Below, one piece after another: positions 55,401 to 63,016 of a DNA stretch of 64,000 bases. The notes beneath the pieces were generated by a model. That model was not told the DNA's origin, searched no databases, and saw nothing but the letters and a program-made list of their open reading frames with translations. Position 1 is the first letter of the stretch, and each line of letters begins with the position of its first letter. The position numbers were made by a program, and so were the translations under genes. The stretch covers positions 62,001-126,000 of the forward strand of contig CANMCD010000011.1 of assembly GCA_947496185.1 (NCBI GenBank), given 5' to 3'. This DNA comes from an uncultured Tenacibaculum sp. (lineage in GTDB: Bacteria; Bacteroidota; Bacteroidia; Flavobacteriales; Flavobacteriaceae).

Positions 55401-55992
55401 TGGCGCTACTTATTTTGGTGCTGCTCATGGAACAGGGCATAAAGGCTGGGAATATCGAACTTCGTACGCCATCGGCTATAGTGATGGAGACTTTACAATG
55501 TCGGTATATACAACTTATTTTAATAGTGGTGAGACTTCTCAACAAATAGGAGGATTGTCTTTAGGTCATGGCGAATGGAATATTCGTTATGAAAATGACT
55601 TTATTGAAAACCCCCTTAAAGGTATTGGAAAATATCTTTCGGATGATCACGATCGATTTAGAACAGCAGCGCTTCAATTAAGTTATAAAAATTATAGTAT
55701 TAATGTTAAGTTTTTTACAGGTGAACCTGATAGGAATAATGTGATTCAAAATGGGATAGCTAAACATGGAGTATATAATAATCCTGAAGCTGATAAATAT
55801 AGACTAGGAAGTATATCTCTTGGTTATAAAGGGTATCAAATAGCGCATCATAATGAAAAAATAAGACATTTAGGTCAGAACAAAATTGTCCACGATAATG
55901 TCGGTGCACCATGGTTTAGGAGGCTTCCAGGTAGTTTTCCTGCACAGACCTATTTTCAGTACCAATCCTATAACCCTTATACACTTTGGTAA
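49414..55992 (+). CDS. SpvB/FG-GAP/RHS protein with toxin-23-like C-terminus
   Basis: 2192 aa with a signal peptide (residues 1-23). The SpvB/TcaC-like N-terminus holds PGIKDVVPKIGISYSSQASNG and GLAGWGWNVSGLS (about 105-135). Five FG-GAP/VCBS-type calcium motifs of the form DxDGDGxxD follow at about 380, 505, 610, 660 and 729. Then come RHS/YD repeats and the RHS core (RDYLNSILAISDSKGKILEQ, GRMYDAKLGRFLSPDNYIQE, and NRYGYVWNNPLKYTDQSGEFFW, ending about 1873). After a Gly/Ala-rich stretch the last 240 residues (from about 1953) carry GFEYRTSY-like, GETSQQIGG, DRFRTAAL, YRLGSISLGYKGYQ and PYTLW-type sequence, remembered from polymorphic toxin type 23 of Bacteroidota. It has no T9SS tail. The next gene is dnaX on the other strand, so no immunity gene follows. 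Confidence 0.85.
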   Translation: MKKTVYLGVLWLLLSIHTNTQSQTAIRGRKVLKQFLETTEIRTSSREVELELSLPSGGKVLDGGVDVPNRPVNTSTEVGSTSGKLSVSLTGAATYAIPVIIPPGIKDVVPKIGISYSSQASNGLAGWGWNVSGLSTISRIPAIKYYDKKNNGVDFKDDRFAIDGQRLLLKSGKYGADKAVYQTENYSNVKIISYGTSPYGSNYGPSYFIVYYPNGARAWYGNAGGSRSRLEWAIYKWQDSQGNFIEYNYQQDNGLLSINTIGYGTKSGTASLNKIHFTYQTRKRPEIVFVGGHKFERTNLLNSIQVKVGNSQYRKYVIKHATTSLGYQNVSSVTEYNAKNKSMTPIYFDYERSTPGFQKRKEVSIAPGFDYKTGHLITGEFTGDGRTDVVVYKKNDKKNIYLYYNLYNDRSYGYRIKTDNFSDIFASKILSKEGKLLAKQGITLVDDISTSKETKASIRFRTFTKETRGSVVQYEKIWKTAKYQTDLCGIKVYKNIPKKYVTGDFNGDGLTDVLAIQLPYTLKSNCRRKYQDFPGHRRHAARRSSGRTLHREIDDREFIHGCQCNETKVNRHNSRVDFIDLKRTKTTNFTNLSGHLNPAVGPKDKVLVADHDGDGRQDVYHFKEGKLYIYTINDNNKLIKIHQESDTTIKLDNPILLGDYNGDGKTDFMTAVAEKFSRWKMFISKGKSFHKETTVLPFAFNKDKLGSKTKVVSGVSIKKPYYEYRYVPQDVNGDGKTDVILHRVVAPYSSYDKSVEYVTVYKNHNTNTRNVVGNIREISIGRGIPIHGGIPKTVGSIGFSFETHFVKRNGGVNKFGRPIFLEQNRTNGNLEYAYISVNHIYAYEFTKDSRNDTSLRSVTNNGVKTTIQYERMGGGQSSSRSAYSNDASQSYPYTNINYAYSYRLVKKLTEEASGLQRTQDFKYHGAVSHVDLGYQGFLRTSRTNWYGDGVGTLWTVSKHDPTKKNVIVEQWTGTSSGASSLYITKTTNTYKTNLASNKMFSNMLIKSVHHDRHTRATTTKTYEYDRYNNLLEELQVYQGGSSKTKLTYSNNPNANDQHYYVGRITKKINTSIIGGNSFIEEEQYVYKNNLLTQNKVKGTGTSWKIETFAHDTYGNITKKTLSSSGVSPRTEKFEYDTSGRFIKTSIDVEGLKTTFTYDVFGNPLTTTNPFGQKTTFTHDGWNRLKSEKNFLGKMTSYKYTRLTGGGVKKYTDYPQGADIFKDYNALGWIVKSGILGLKNKWTYKSFKFDAGGRKIAESEPYFSKASQWNTTAYDNFGRIIAKTSFNGLVANIQYNGLTTTVNEGTKTVKTTKDAGGNIIKLVDNGGTINYTYHGNGVMKSANYGGHIVHTEIDGWGRKKKLTDPSAGTYTYKHNNFGELLTETAPKGTTSYTYDAFGKMLTKSVKGDNTDIQLQYAYNTTTKLITSIKGKNNRTNENYSYTYQYDLYKRPRITKEQNGKAYFEHSISRDRYGRVIAETYVSKNKANVSSKVSVKKIYDTHSGVLSEIRDAQTNTSLWTINEVNDRGQSKKVTLGNGMVKNKTYNSQGFLTKILDQISGKSPKTALHVDYSFDVKRGNLLKRKNHHFSWNEEFSYDALDRLTNIAGSINRNQTYDTRGRISNNSTLGAYKYATKTSYRLQEIDVNTEGSLYYQNAPMQSVTYNAFKKTVNIVAEDKGKVNFEYSILQNRSHSYYGGKNDDKLKRRYQKHYSAISPVEIEEDAKGNTKIITYIGGDAYSAPVVYIQQTAKGTSSGYHYLHRDYLNSILAISDSKGKILEQRQFGAWGEVDRFKRNQSEINFKYDTSLLNRGYTGHEHFVDVALIHMNGRMYDAKLGRFLSPDNYIQEPFSTQSFNRYGYVWNNPLKYTDQSGEFFWVAVAYAAAVGATIGAVSYVINAAITGNWNWGDFGKAILGGAISGAITGAIAPGAVLMNAVNVGFGASVAMGVVAGFLPGFDIQVGDFNFRLSPAIAFGKAYGVGANVSVSYTDGNFSMSAGFGATYFGAAHGTGHKGWEYRTSYAIGYSDGDFTMSVYTTYFNSGETSQQIGGLSLGHGEWNIRYENDFIENPLKGIGKYLSDDHDRFRTAALQLSYKNYSINVKFFTGEPDRNNVIQNGIAKHGVYNNPEADKYRLGSISLGYKGYQIAHHNEKIRHLGQNKIVHDNVGAPWFRRLPGSFPAQTYFQYQSYNPYTLW

Positions 55993-56014
55993 TGTACTTT
56001 AGATAATAATTTTT

Positions 56015-56052
56015 GTGCCCGGCAGTATATGTAATTGTCGGGTACTTTTTTA
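56015..56052. terminator. Terminator of the RHS operon
   Basis: GTGCCCGGCA pairs with TGTCGGGTAC (G-U pairs at two positions), 11-nt loop, then CTTTTTTA. Lies between convergent genes. Confidence 0.75.
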
Positions 56053-56099
56053 TTCATCAATGGTATTAAAGGAAGTCTCGATTTTTATTATAGAAAACC

Positions 56100-57803
56100 T
56101 TACTGTATATCGAGACCAAAAGTCTTTTTTAATTGCTCAATCAATGGGTTTTTCTCTTTAAGTTTTTCGTACTTTTCTTGAGGGGTATAAGCAAACTTTT
56201 TTTCAACTGTGGCATTAACAATTACCTTAATTTGAATACCATAATTATTTAATTTTTCTCTTAGAAATTTAAGAAGTTTAGGTCTTCCTTTTTCTAATTG
56301 ACTTTTCATTAAATCATTTGGTAAGGAAAAAACTATATTGAAGTTTTCCTCTAATATAGGAGTACTCGAAGCAATAATTGCAGCAATACTCCGTTCCCCC
56401 ATATCTTGTAATTTAAAATAGTATTTTTTCCAAGCGTCTTTAAGCTCTTCTTCATTGAAAGGAGTTCTGGGGTGGTTGTCAAAGTTTTCATCTTCTGTAA
56501 TTTCTTTAAATTCTTTCTTTTGATGAATGCTCTTTAAGGATAAAGCTGAGGTTCTACGCGGTAAATTTTTGCGTAAAGGTTTTTCACTAATGCTTTGTGG
56601 CGTTTTTATCGTTGTACCATCAGTTTTGGCTTGATTTTGTGTAACAGTTTTTTGTTTAGAAACTTCTTTTATCTTTTTTGTAGGTATTAAAGCCGTGAAA
56701 AAAGTTGCAGGAATTATGTAGTTGTTAGATTTTTTTTTTGCTCCATCAAAAGTGATAGAGGCGATTTGCATTAAAGTAAGTTCCACCAGTAATCGTTGGT
56801 TTTTACTACCTCTATATTTTAAGTCACATTCATTGGCTTTGTCAATAGCAGGTACCAGAAACTGCATGGACGCTCTCTGTGCTTGATCTAGGTATTTCTT
56901 TTTAGTGTTATCACCAACTTCTAATAGCGTAATAGTTTGTGAATCTTTAGCAACAAGTAGGTCTCTGAAGTGACTTGCTAAACCACTAATAAAATGATGC
57001 CCTTCAAACCCTTTAGACAAGACTGTATTGTACGCCATTAATACTTCGGGTATTTTATTTTCTAATAATAAATCAGTTATTTGAAAATATACATCATAAT
57101 CCAACACGTTTAAGTTTTGAGTAACAGCTTCTCGTGTTAAATTATTTCCAGAAAAACTAACTACTCTGTCAAAAATAGAAAGTGCATCTCTCATAGCACC
57201 ATCAGCTTTTTGAGCAATAATATGCAGTGCATCATCATCTGCAGTTATATTTTCTTTTTCACAAATGGTTTTTAGATATTCCTTGGCATCTAAAACTGTA
57301 ATTCTTCTAAAATCAAAAATTTGACATCGTGATAAGATTGTCGGAATGATTTTGTGCTTTTCTGTAGTTGCTAAGATAAAAATGGCATGTGCAGGAGGTT
57401 CTTCCAAAGTTTTCAAAAAAGCATTAAATGCTGCTTGTGACAACATATGAACCTCATCAATGATGTAAACTTTGTATTTACCCGTTTGCGGAGGAATTCT
57501 AACTTGATCTGTTAAACTTCTAATATCATCTACAGAATTGTTTGAAGCAGCATCCAGTTCGAAAATATTAAAAGCAAAATCTTCATCAGAAGTATCCGAG
57601 GTACTTTCTTGATTAATTCTTTTGGCAAGAATACGAGCACAAGAAGTTTTTCCTACACCTCTTGGTCCTGTAAATAGCAAAGCTTGAGCCAGATGGTTGT
57701 TTTTGATTGCATTCTCTAAAGTATTGGTTATAGCTCTTTGCCCTACAACATCTTCAAAATTTTGAGGGCGATACTTTCGTGCTGATACAATAAAATGCTC
57801 CAT
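56100..57803 (-). CDS. dnaX: DNA polymerase III subunit gamma/tau
   Basis: 567 aa. MEHFIVSARKYRPQNFEDVVGQ is the conserved N-terminus, with Walker A GPRGVGKTSCARILAK, sensor/DEVH Walker B IIDEVHMLSQAAFNAFLKTLEEPP and SRC in ILSRCQIFDFRR. The zinc-binding Cys cluster of E. coli DnaX is replaced by a short Ser/Asp/Glu stretch. The C-terminal third is the poorly conserved tau-type part. The clamp-loader motor and polymerase tether. Its promoter and the alkB promoter are divergent. Confidence 0.95.
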   Translation of the reverse strand: MEHFIVSARKYRPQNFEDVVGQRAITNTLENAIKNNHLAQALLFTGPRGVGKTSCARILAKRINQESTSDTSDEDFAFNIFELDAASNNSVDDIRSLTDQVRIPPQTGKYKVYIIDEVHMLSQAAFNAFLKTLEEPPAHAIFILATTEKHKIIPTILSRCQIFDFRRITVLDAKEYLKTICEKENITADDDALHIIAQKADGAMRDALSIFDRVVSFSGNNLTREAVTQNLNVLDYDVYFQITDLLLENKIPEVLMAYNTVLSKGFEGHHFISGLASHFRDLLVAKDSQTITLLEVGDNTKKKYLDQAQRASMQFLVPAIDKANECDLKYRGSKNQRLLVELTLMQIASITFDGAKKKSNNYIIPATFFTALIPTKKIKEVSKQKTVTQNQAKTDGTTIKTPQSISEKPLRKNLPRRTSALSLKSIHQKKEFKEITEDENFDNHPRTPFNEEELKDAWKKYYFKLQDMGERSIAAIIASSTPILEENFNIVFSLPNDLMKSQLEKGRPKLLKFLREKLNNYGIQIKVIVNATVEKKFAYTPQEKYEKLKEKNPLIEQLKKTFGLDIQ

Positions 57804-57828
57804 TTAGTTCCTTAACGATTTACTTGAA

Positions 57829-57860
57829 CAAATGTAAACAACCCAAATACAAATCACAAA
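57829..57860 (-). promoter_or_regulatory. dnaX promoter
   Basis: On the minus strand TTTG (57860-57857), 20 bp, TACATTTG (57836-57829), consensus, 26 bp before the dnaX start. Confidence 0.75.
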
Positions 57861-57899
57861 CAAAAAGTAAGGTTGGAGCCAAAAGTTGTAAACATTGTT

Positions 57900-57907
57900 T
57901 ACTTTTG
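57900..57907 (+). promoter_or_regulatory. -7 box of alkB
   Basis: TACTTTTG, perfect TAnnTTTG, 10 bp before the alkB ATG. A TTG at 57873-57875 is 24 bp away, slightly too far. The leader would be very short. Confidence 0.5.
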
Positions 57908-57917
57908 AATAAAGAGT

Positions 57918-58535
57918 ATGTCTATGGACTTGTTTTCACAATTTGAAGATGCCCCAAAAAACTTATTACCTAAAAATGGGACGGTTTTATATTACGGTGT
58001 TGTTATTCCAAAAATAGAAGCAAATGTATTTTACAACTACTTGTTGAATGAAATTTTATGGAAAAATGATGAAGCTGTCATTTTTGGTAAAAGAATACAA
58101 ACAAAACGTAAAGTGGCTTGGTATGGTGAGAAGCCTTTTGAATATTCTTATTCAAATACAACGAAGGTAGCGCTGCCCTTTACAAAAGAGCTTTTAGCAT
58201 TAAAAGAAATTGTCGAAAAGAAAACACTTGAGACCTATAATTCATGTCTTCTGAATCTTTATCATGACGGATCTGAAGGTATGGCTTGGCATGCCGATGG
58301 AGAAAAAGATTTAAAAGAAAATGGCGCTATTGCTTCATTAAGCTTTGGAGCTGAACGAAAATTTGCTTTTAAACATCAAGTCACCAAAGAAGGGGTAAAT
58401 ATTATTTTAACGCATGGTTCTTTATTAGTTATGAAAGACGAAACACAAAAATTTTGGTGGCATAGATTACCTCCAACAAAAAAAATACTGCGCCCTCGTA
58501 TAAATTTAACATTTAGAACAATTGTTGTTGATTAG
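57918..58535 (+). CDS. AlkB-type 2-oxoglutarate dioxygenase
   Basis: 205 aa. The iron ligands HxD are in MAWHADGEKDL, the distal His in WWHRLPPTKK, and the 2-oxoglutarate Arg in RPRINLTFRTI. NSCLLNLYHDGSEGM is the family's substrate-side motif. It is closest to ALKBH2/3-like bacterial AlkB, which repairs 1-methyladenine and 3-methylcytosine. There is no extra domain. Alone behind its own -7 box. Confidence 0.92.
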   Translation: MSMDLFSQFEDAPKNLLPKNGTVLYYGVVIPKIEANVFYNYLLNEILWKNDEAVIFGKRIQTKRKVAWYGEKPFEYSYSNTTKVALPFTKELLALKEIVEKKTLETYNSCLLNLYHDGSEGMAWHADGEKDLKENGAIASLSFGAERKFAFKHQVTKEGVNIILTHGSLLVMKDETQKFWWHRLPPTKKILRPRINLTFRTIVVD

Positions 58536-58650
58536 TATTCAATATGTTATTTTTTGATACTCTTTGTATGTTATTTTTACTGATTTTTTCTTTTTGTGTA
58601 GTCTAAATAAGTTAAAATGTTATTTACGTTTTATAACTCAAATTTTATTG

Positions 58651-58658
58651 TAAATTTG
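58651..58658 (+). promoter_or_regulatory. -7 box of the histidine-kinase operon
   Basis: TAAATTTG, perfect TAnnTTTG, 33 bp before the first start codon of the operon. The -33 element is not clear. Confidence 0.55.
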
Positions 58659-58691
58659 GATCAAGCGTCAAACCAATAAAGATAAAAATAT

Positions 58692-59195
58692 ATGGAGAAA
58701 ATAATGCAAAACACCCCAGTTGTTGCAGTTGAAGGGATAGAGTTTCTTTGTGAAACTTTTGAGCTTCTAAATTATAAAATTCCAACCAAACAAGTAGCAA
58801 ATGGTCCTCTAGTAAATATTGAGGTTGTAGATGAAACTAACTATATAGTAACGATTTTAGCCTTTTTACCAGATGTGGCATTACGTCCTATTCCAGAACA
58901 AAGAAGAACAGGTATATCGTTGTTAAATGATAAAATATACCTTACTTATGGAGGAGTAAAAAAAGTATCATTAGTAGGCGAAAAATTTAAACACAATGAA
59001 CCTCTTTGCCGTAACTTTTTTATAGAATATGATAGTGATATTAAAGCTGAAAATTATAATTCATATTATATCAAATTTAAATACCATCTTTTAGCAGGTA
59101 CTGAAAACGTTGACGGTATTTTGGTTCGTGATCGAAATGATGATCCTGAGACTGATCGTGGAACGGTGACAATTCCAGTTAAATCAGGATACTAA
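58692..59195 (+). CDS. Unknown protein with DRGTxTIPVKxGY tail
   Basis: 167 aa; ATG 58704 (codon 5) is an alternative start. No signal peptide or membrane helix; a beta-rich, mixed-charge protein. The last 13 residues, DRGTVTIPVKSGY, are nearly the same as those of the next gene (DRGTYTIPVKTGY). The preceding block (GILVRDRNDDPET versus LIVKHRSNQEI) is also alignable, so the two probably share a C-terminal domain. The gene is 2 bp from the next and leads an operon with a histidine kinase. Function unknown. Confidence 0.7.
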   Translation: MEKIMQNTPVVAVEGIEFLCETFELLNYKIPTKQVANGPLVNIEVVDETNYIVTILAFLPDVALRPIPEQRRTGISLLNDKIYLTYGGVKKVSLVGEKFKHNEPLCRNFFIEYDSDIKAENYNSYYIKFKYHLLAGTENVDGILVRDRNDDPETDRGTVTIPVKSGY

Positions 59196-59197
59196 AG

Positions 59198-59476
59198 ATG
59201 AAATTGAAGAACTATTTCATTTTATCATTTATCAACACTTATTTGGTAGTTTCACAAATAGCTTTTTTGAACTCAAGTAGTAATTTCTCGTATAATTTTA
59301 TTTTAAATATCGTTGATACTACTACCAATAGTATGTTTCAAGTTCGAGATATTGTTGAGCTTACTATTAATGAAAAGTATATTTATAACAATGTAACACC
59401 GTTGATTGTAAAACATAGATCAAATCAGGAAATTGATAGGGGAACATATACAATTCCAGTAAAAACAGGATATTAA
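59198..59476 (+). CDS. Small exported protein with the same tail
   Basis: 92 aa with a hydrophobic N-terminus (YFILSFINTYLVVSQIAFL, signal peptide or anchor), a beta-rich middle (FILNIVDTTTNSMFQVRDIVEL) and the tail DRGTYTIPVKTGY. The tail matches the previous gene at 11 of 13 positions. The following histidine kinase begins 6 bp after it. The exported small protein plus sensor kinase suggest a signal or a kinase partner, but this is inference. Not recognised. Confidence 0.7.
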   Translation: MKLKNYFILSFINTYLVVSQIAFLNSSSNFSYNFILNIVDTTTNSMFQVRDIVELTINEKYIYNNVTPLIVKHRSNQEIDRGTYTIPVKTGY

Positions 59477-59482
59477 TCGGGG

Positions 59483-61219
59483 ATGTTAAAATATTTTATG
59501 ATGTTTTTCCTTTTTATGCATTTTGCATATGCACAAACGCATAAAAAGAAGACGGGTATAGATTTTTTATACCATAGTTTAGATTCACTATATAAATCAT
59601 CGAAAAACAGAGAGTACAACAAACTATTAAAATTTGTAGTACAAAGAAAACATGATTCATGTTATATTAGTTCGGGAAAGTTACTTTTAGAGAATAAACC
59701 CCTATTTGAAAAAGACCTACTTAACTATATTCAGGGAACAAGTGCCTTAGGTAAAAACCTATATAAAAAAGCGTTTAGAAATTTTAAAAATATATCGAAC
59801 GAGTATGATGAGCTCTTTACATTAAAACTCTTAAAGTTAGGAGAGATTTACATGCTGTTTAAAGATTATGAACAGTCAATTAATTATTTTTTACAATGGG
59901 AACAACAGCAAAGTAATACTAGAAGTAAAATTATAGGAAGTAACCAAGAGCTTAAAGCTGCGTATCACAACCTAGCCTTAAATTATATACATATTAAGAA
60001 GTACGATATAGCAAAAGAATATCGTATGAAGGAAATATCGGTAATTGAAAAAGGAGATATTAAGTCGATAATTATTGCAATAACTGATATAGCAAATACT
60101 TATTATAACCAATTTTTAGACAGTGAAGCTATTCCTTTGTTTAAAGAAGCTTACGAATTAGCAAAATATTTTCCTGATTATGAATTAAAACAGATTACTG
60201 CTAAAAACATGGCAGTTGTAAACAAAAATAAAAAAAGATATATAGAAAGTATTGAGTATTATGAAGAATGTATACAGTGGAAAGATTCGATTTATGATAG
60301 TAATAATATTTGGGAGCTAACAGAGAAAGAAAAAAAAATAGCACTTGATAGAAAGCAACAACAAATAGCGTTACAAAAAGAAACCTTAAAAAGCCAGCGC
60401 ATTATTCAAAAATGTTTATTAATAGGAGCTTCTGGTTTACTATTTTTTTTAGGGTTTTTAGGTTATTTTTACACTAAACTAAAAAGGAAAAATAAGCTGA
60501 TAACGAAACAAAAAGAAGATTTAAATCAAGCAAATAAAACTAAAGATTATTTGTTTTCTGTTGTTTCACATGATTTAAGATCTCCCATTGAAACTATAAA
60601 GTCTCAGCATATACACCTTAAAAAGTATATACAGGAAAATGATATAACAAAAGTTAACAGTATAGCGGATTCTGCGATAGCTGTAACGGATAGTACTACA
60701 CATATACTCAATAATGTACTACATTGGTCTTTAGAGCAAAGTAATCAGTTAATGTTTAATATTAATGAATACCCTTTGCAACCATTGATGGAACAAGTGC
60801 TACATGACTATACAAGTTTGATTGAAGTAAAGGGACTTACAATTCAGCGAGATCTACAAAACGAAATTATTAAAATAGATAAAGAGTCTTTAAAGATAAT
60901 TTTGAGAAACCTATTGGATAATGCCATGAAATATATGGGGGGAGAAGGTGAAATATTCATACAGACTGGTGTATATTCGGAAAATTTAGCGTTTATAACC
61001 GTTGAAGATACAGGATTGGGTATCGCAAAAGAGAAACTTGAAAAAATTAATAATTTAAGGAATTTAACTATAGATAAAATAGATAGATCTAAGGGAGTAG
61101 GATTGGGGTTATTACTATGCCAAACATTGGTTAAAAAAAATAAAGGAAGTATATTTTTTGAAAGTGTCTTGGGTAAGGGAACAAAAATTACAATTTTATT
61201 AGCTAGAGTTAAAGAATAA
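59483..61219 (+). CDS. TPR-type sensor histidine kinase
   Basis: 578 aa. Signal peptide (residues 1-18), a periplasmic TPR-like helical sensor domain (about 30-290), one transmembrane helix (about 311-332, LLIGASGLLFFLGFLGYFY), then a coiled linker. The H box has His363 in SVVSHDLRSPIE. N box NLLDNAMKYM, G1 DTGLGIAKEKL and G2 KGVGLGLLLC complete the kinase. No response regulator is adjacent, so it is an orphan kinase. It ends 6 bp from the convergent NUDIX gene. The upstream co-transcribed small proteins are the obvious candidates to act on its sensor. Confidence 0.92.
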   Translation: MLKYFMMFFLFMHFAYAQTHKKKTGIDFLYHSLDSLYKSSKNREYNKLLKFVVQRKHDSCYISSGKLLLENKPLFEKDLLNYIQGTSALGKNLYKKAFRNFKNISNEYDELFTLKLLKLGEIYMLFKDYEQSINYFLQWEQQQSNTRSKIIGSNQELKAAYHNLALNYIHIKKYDIAKEYRMKEISVIEKGDIKSIIIAITDIANTYYNQFLDSEAIPLFKEAYELAKYFPDYELKQITAKNMAVVNKNKKRYIESIEYYEECIQWKDSIYDSNNIWELTEKEKKIALDRKQQQIALQKETLKSQRIIQKCLLIGASGLLFFLGFLGYFYTKLKRKNKLITKQKEDLNQANKTKDYLFSVVSHDLRSPIETIKSQHIHLKKYIQENDITKVNSIADSAIAVTDSTTHILNNVLHWSLEQSNQLMFNINEYPLQPLMEQVLHDYTSLIEVKGLTIQRDLQNEIIKIDKESLKIILRNLLDNAMKYMGGEGEIFIQTGVYSENLAFITVEDTGLGIAKEKLEKINNLRNLTIDKIDRSKGVGLGLLLCQTLVKKNKGSIFFESVLGKGTKITILLARVKE

Positions 61220-61225
61220 CTTTGG

Positions 61226-61771
61226 TTACAAGGAAAGTGTTCTTGTTATTTGATCATAGACAAAACAATAGTACTCATGATATTGAGGTAATAAAAGATT
61301 TTCGTAATTTTTAGTTTGCGTTAAACATTCAAGATCGAATAGTTTCAGTGCATCAACTTCAGTTTCTTGACGAGCTAACGTTGTTATTGGAACGGTTAAT
61401 TCTGTAATAAATACATGATGAAATTCATTGTCGATAATTCCGTTGGGGTGTTTTATCTGATGTTTTCTAGTACCAATTTTAATAAGATTTTTAGGAAAGA
61501 TAGTAAAGTTAATTTCTTCTTTCACTTCCCTTAAGGCTGCTCTAGTAATATTTTCACCGGCTGCAACATGACCCGCGACAGAAATGTCCCACAACCCAGG
61601 AAAAACTTTCTTAGTAGCGGCTCTTTTTTGGAGTAAAATTTTATTATTATCAGTGTAAATCCAGATATGAACTGTTGGATGAAAGTATCCATGTTTGTGA
61701 GCAACGGACTTTAAACAAGTTTTTCCTGTATAGTTGCCATTTTCATCAACTATGTCAATTAATTCATCCAT
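61226..61771 (-). CDS. NUDIX hydrolase
   Basis: 181 aa with the NUDIX box GHVAAGENITRAALREVKEEI (the Gx5Ex7REUxEE form). The N-terminus ELIDIVDENGNYTGKTCLKSVAHKHGYFHPTVHIWIY resembles YfcD/isopentenyl-diphosphate-isomerase-like NUDIX proteins. Catalytic substrate unknown. Converges with the histidine kinase gene; alone in its transcript. Confidence 0.9.
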   Translation of the reverse strand: MDELIDIVDENGNYTGKTCLKSVAHKHGYFHPTVHIWIYTDNNKILLQKRAATKKVFPGLWDISVAGHVAAGENITRAALREVKEEINFTIFPKNLIKIGTRKHQIKHPNGIIDNEFHHVFITELTVPITTLARQETEVDALKLFDLECLTQTKNYENLLLPQYHEYYCFVYDQITRTLSL

Positions 61772-61828
61772 ATTATATAAAGATAACTAGAGGCTAAAGG
61801 TTGATTTTAAAAACCTGATAAAAAGGCG

Positions 61829-61886
61829 AGCCATTAGTATATCTATTTAACGTATTGTTATAGTATATAACTAATGGCTTTTTTTT
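61829..61886. terminator. Hairpin between NUDIX and M42 genes
   Basis: AGCCATTAGT (61829-61838) pairs with ACTAATGGCT (61870-61879), with an inner ATAT stem. The T run TTTTTTTT is on the plus strand, and the minus strand has only a delayed T stretch, so the direction is unclear. Confidence 0.5.
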
Positions 61887-61894
61887 ATTAAAGT

Positions 61895-62983
61895 TTATTC
61901 AAAATATGAAAAACTATCACCATTTTTAATTTTTAATAATGATTCGTAAATCATTCTAATTACGTTTTCAACATCCTCTCTATGTACCATTTCTACTGTT
62001 GTATGCATATAACGTAACGGTAATGATATAAGTGCAGAAGCTACTCCGCCATTACTATAAGCAAAAGCATCGGTGTCGGTTCCTGTAGCTCTTGAAAGAG
62101 CAGATCGTTGAAAAGGAATATTGTTGCTTTCGGCTGCATCGATAATTAAATCTCTTAATTTTTGTTGAACAGCAGGGGCATAGGCAACGACTGGACCTTT
62201 TCCTAACTCTAAATGACCTTCTTTTTTCTTGTCAATCATAGGGGTCGTGGTATCATGGGTTACATCGGTAACAATAGCAACATTTGGTTTAATTGTTTCC
62301 GTTATCATTTGAGCACCACGAAGACCAATTTCTTCCTGAACTGAATTTGTAATATACAGCCCAAAAGGTAGCTTTATATTATTCTCATGCAATAAACGAG
62401 CAACTTCAGCAATCATAAATCCTCCCATTCTATTATCTAAAGCTCTACAAACAAACTTATTATCATTTAATATATGAAAGGTGTCAGGATAGGTAATAAC
62501 ACACCCAACATGTATACCCAATTTTTCTATTTCTTCTTTACTACTACATCCACAATCAATAAAAATATTATCAGGTTTTGGTGGTTCTTCCTTAGCACGA
62601 TTTCTTGTGTGAATTGCAGGCCAACCAAAAACACCTTTTACAATTCCTTTTTTAGTATGGATGTCAACAATCTTACTTGGGGCTATTTGATGGTCACTTC
62701 CACCATTCCTAATGACATAAATTAACCCATTATCAGCAATATAATTTACATACCAAGAAATTTCATCCGCATGCCCTTCAATTACGACCTTATATTTAGC
62801 GTCTGGATTAATGACTCCTACAGCACTACCATAGGTGTCTGTAATAAAACTATCTACATAAGGTTTTAAATAGTCCATCCAAATTTTCTGCCCTTCCCAC
62901 TCATAACCTGTTGGGGCAGCATTATTTAAATATTTTTCAAGAAAGTCTAATGACTTTTGATTTAAAATGGTTTTTTTAGTCAT
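61895..62983 (-). CDS. M42 family metallopeptidase
   Basis: 362 aa from ATG 62983; 63013 is in frame but would add residues before the conserved LDFLEKYLNNAAPTGYEWEG start. The zinc-binding His in VIEGHADEISWYVNYI, the Asp in RALDNRMGGF, the Glu pair in NSVQEEIGLRGAQ, Asp in VTDVTHDT, and His in YMHTTVEMVHREDVE give the full M42 set. A cytoplasmic di-zinc (or cobalt) aminopeptidase. It is 33 bp downstream of the PlsC gene. Confidence 0.92.
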   Translation of the reverse strand: MTKKTILNQKSLDFLEKYLNNAAPTGYEWEGQKIWMDYLKPYVDSFITDTYGSAVGVINPDAKYKVVIEGHADEISWYVNYIADNGLIYVIRNGGSDHQIAPSKIVDIHTKKGIVKGVFGWPAIHTRNRAKEEPPKPDNIFIDCGCSSKEEIEKLGIHVGCVITYPDTFHILNDNKFVCRALDNRMGGFMIAEVARLLHENNIKLPFGLYITNSVQEEIGLRGAQMITETIKPNVAIVTDVTHDTTTPMIDKKKEGHLELGKGPVVAYAPAVQQKLRDLIIDAAESNNIPFQRSALSRATGTDTDAFAYSNGGVASALISLPLRYMHTTVEMVHREDVENVIRMIYESLLKIKNGDSFSYFE

Positions 62984-63016
62984 ATTTTCATAATTAAGAA
63001 AAGTTATGAGCAAAAA

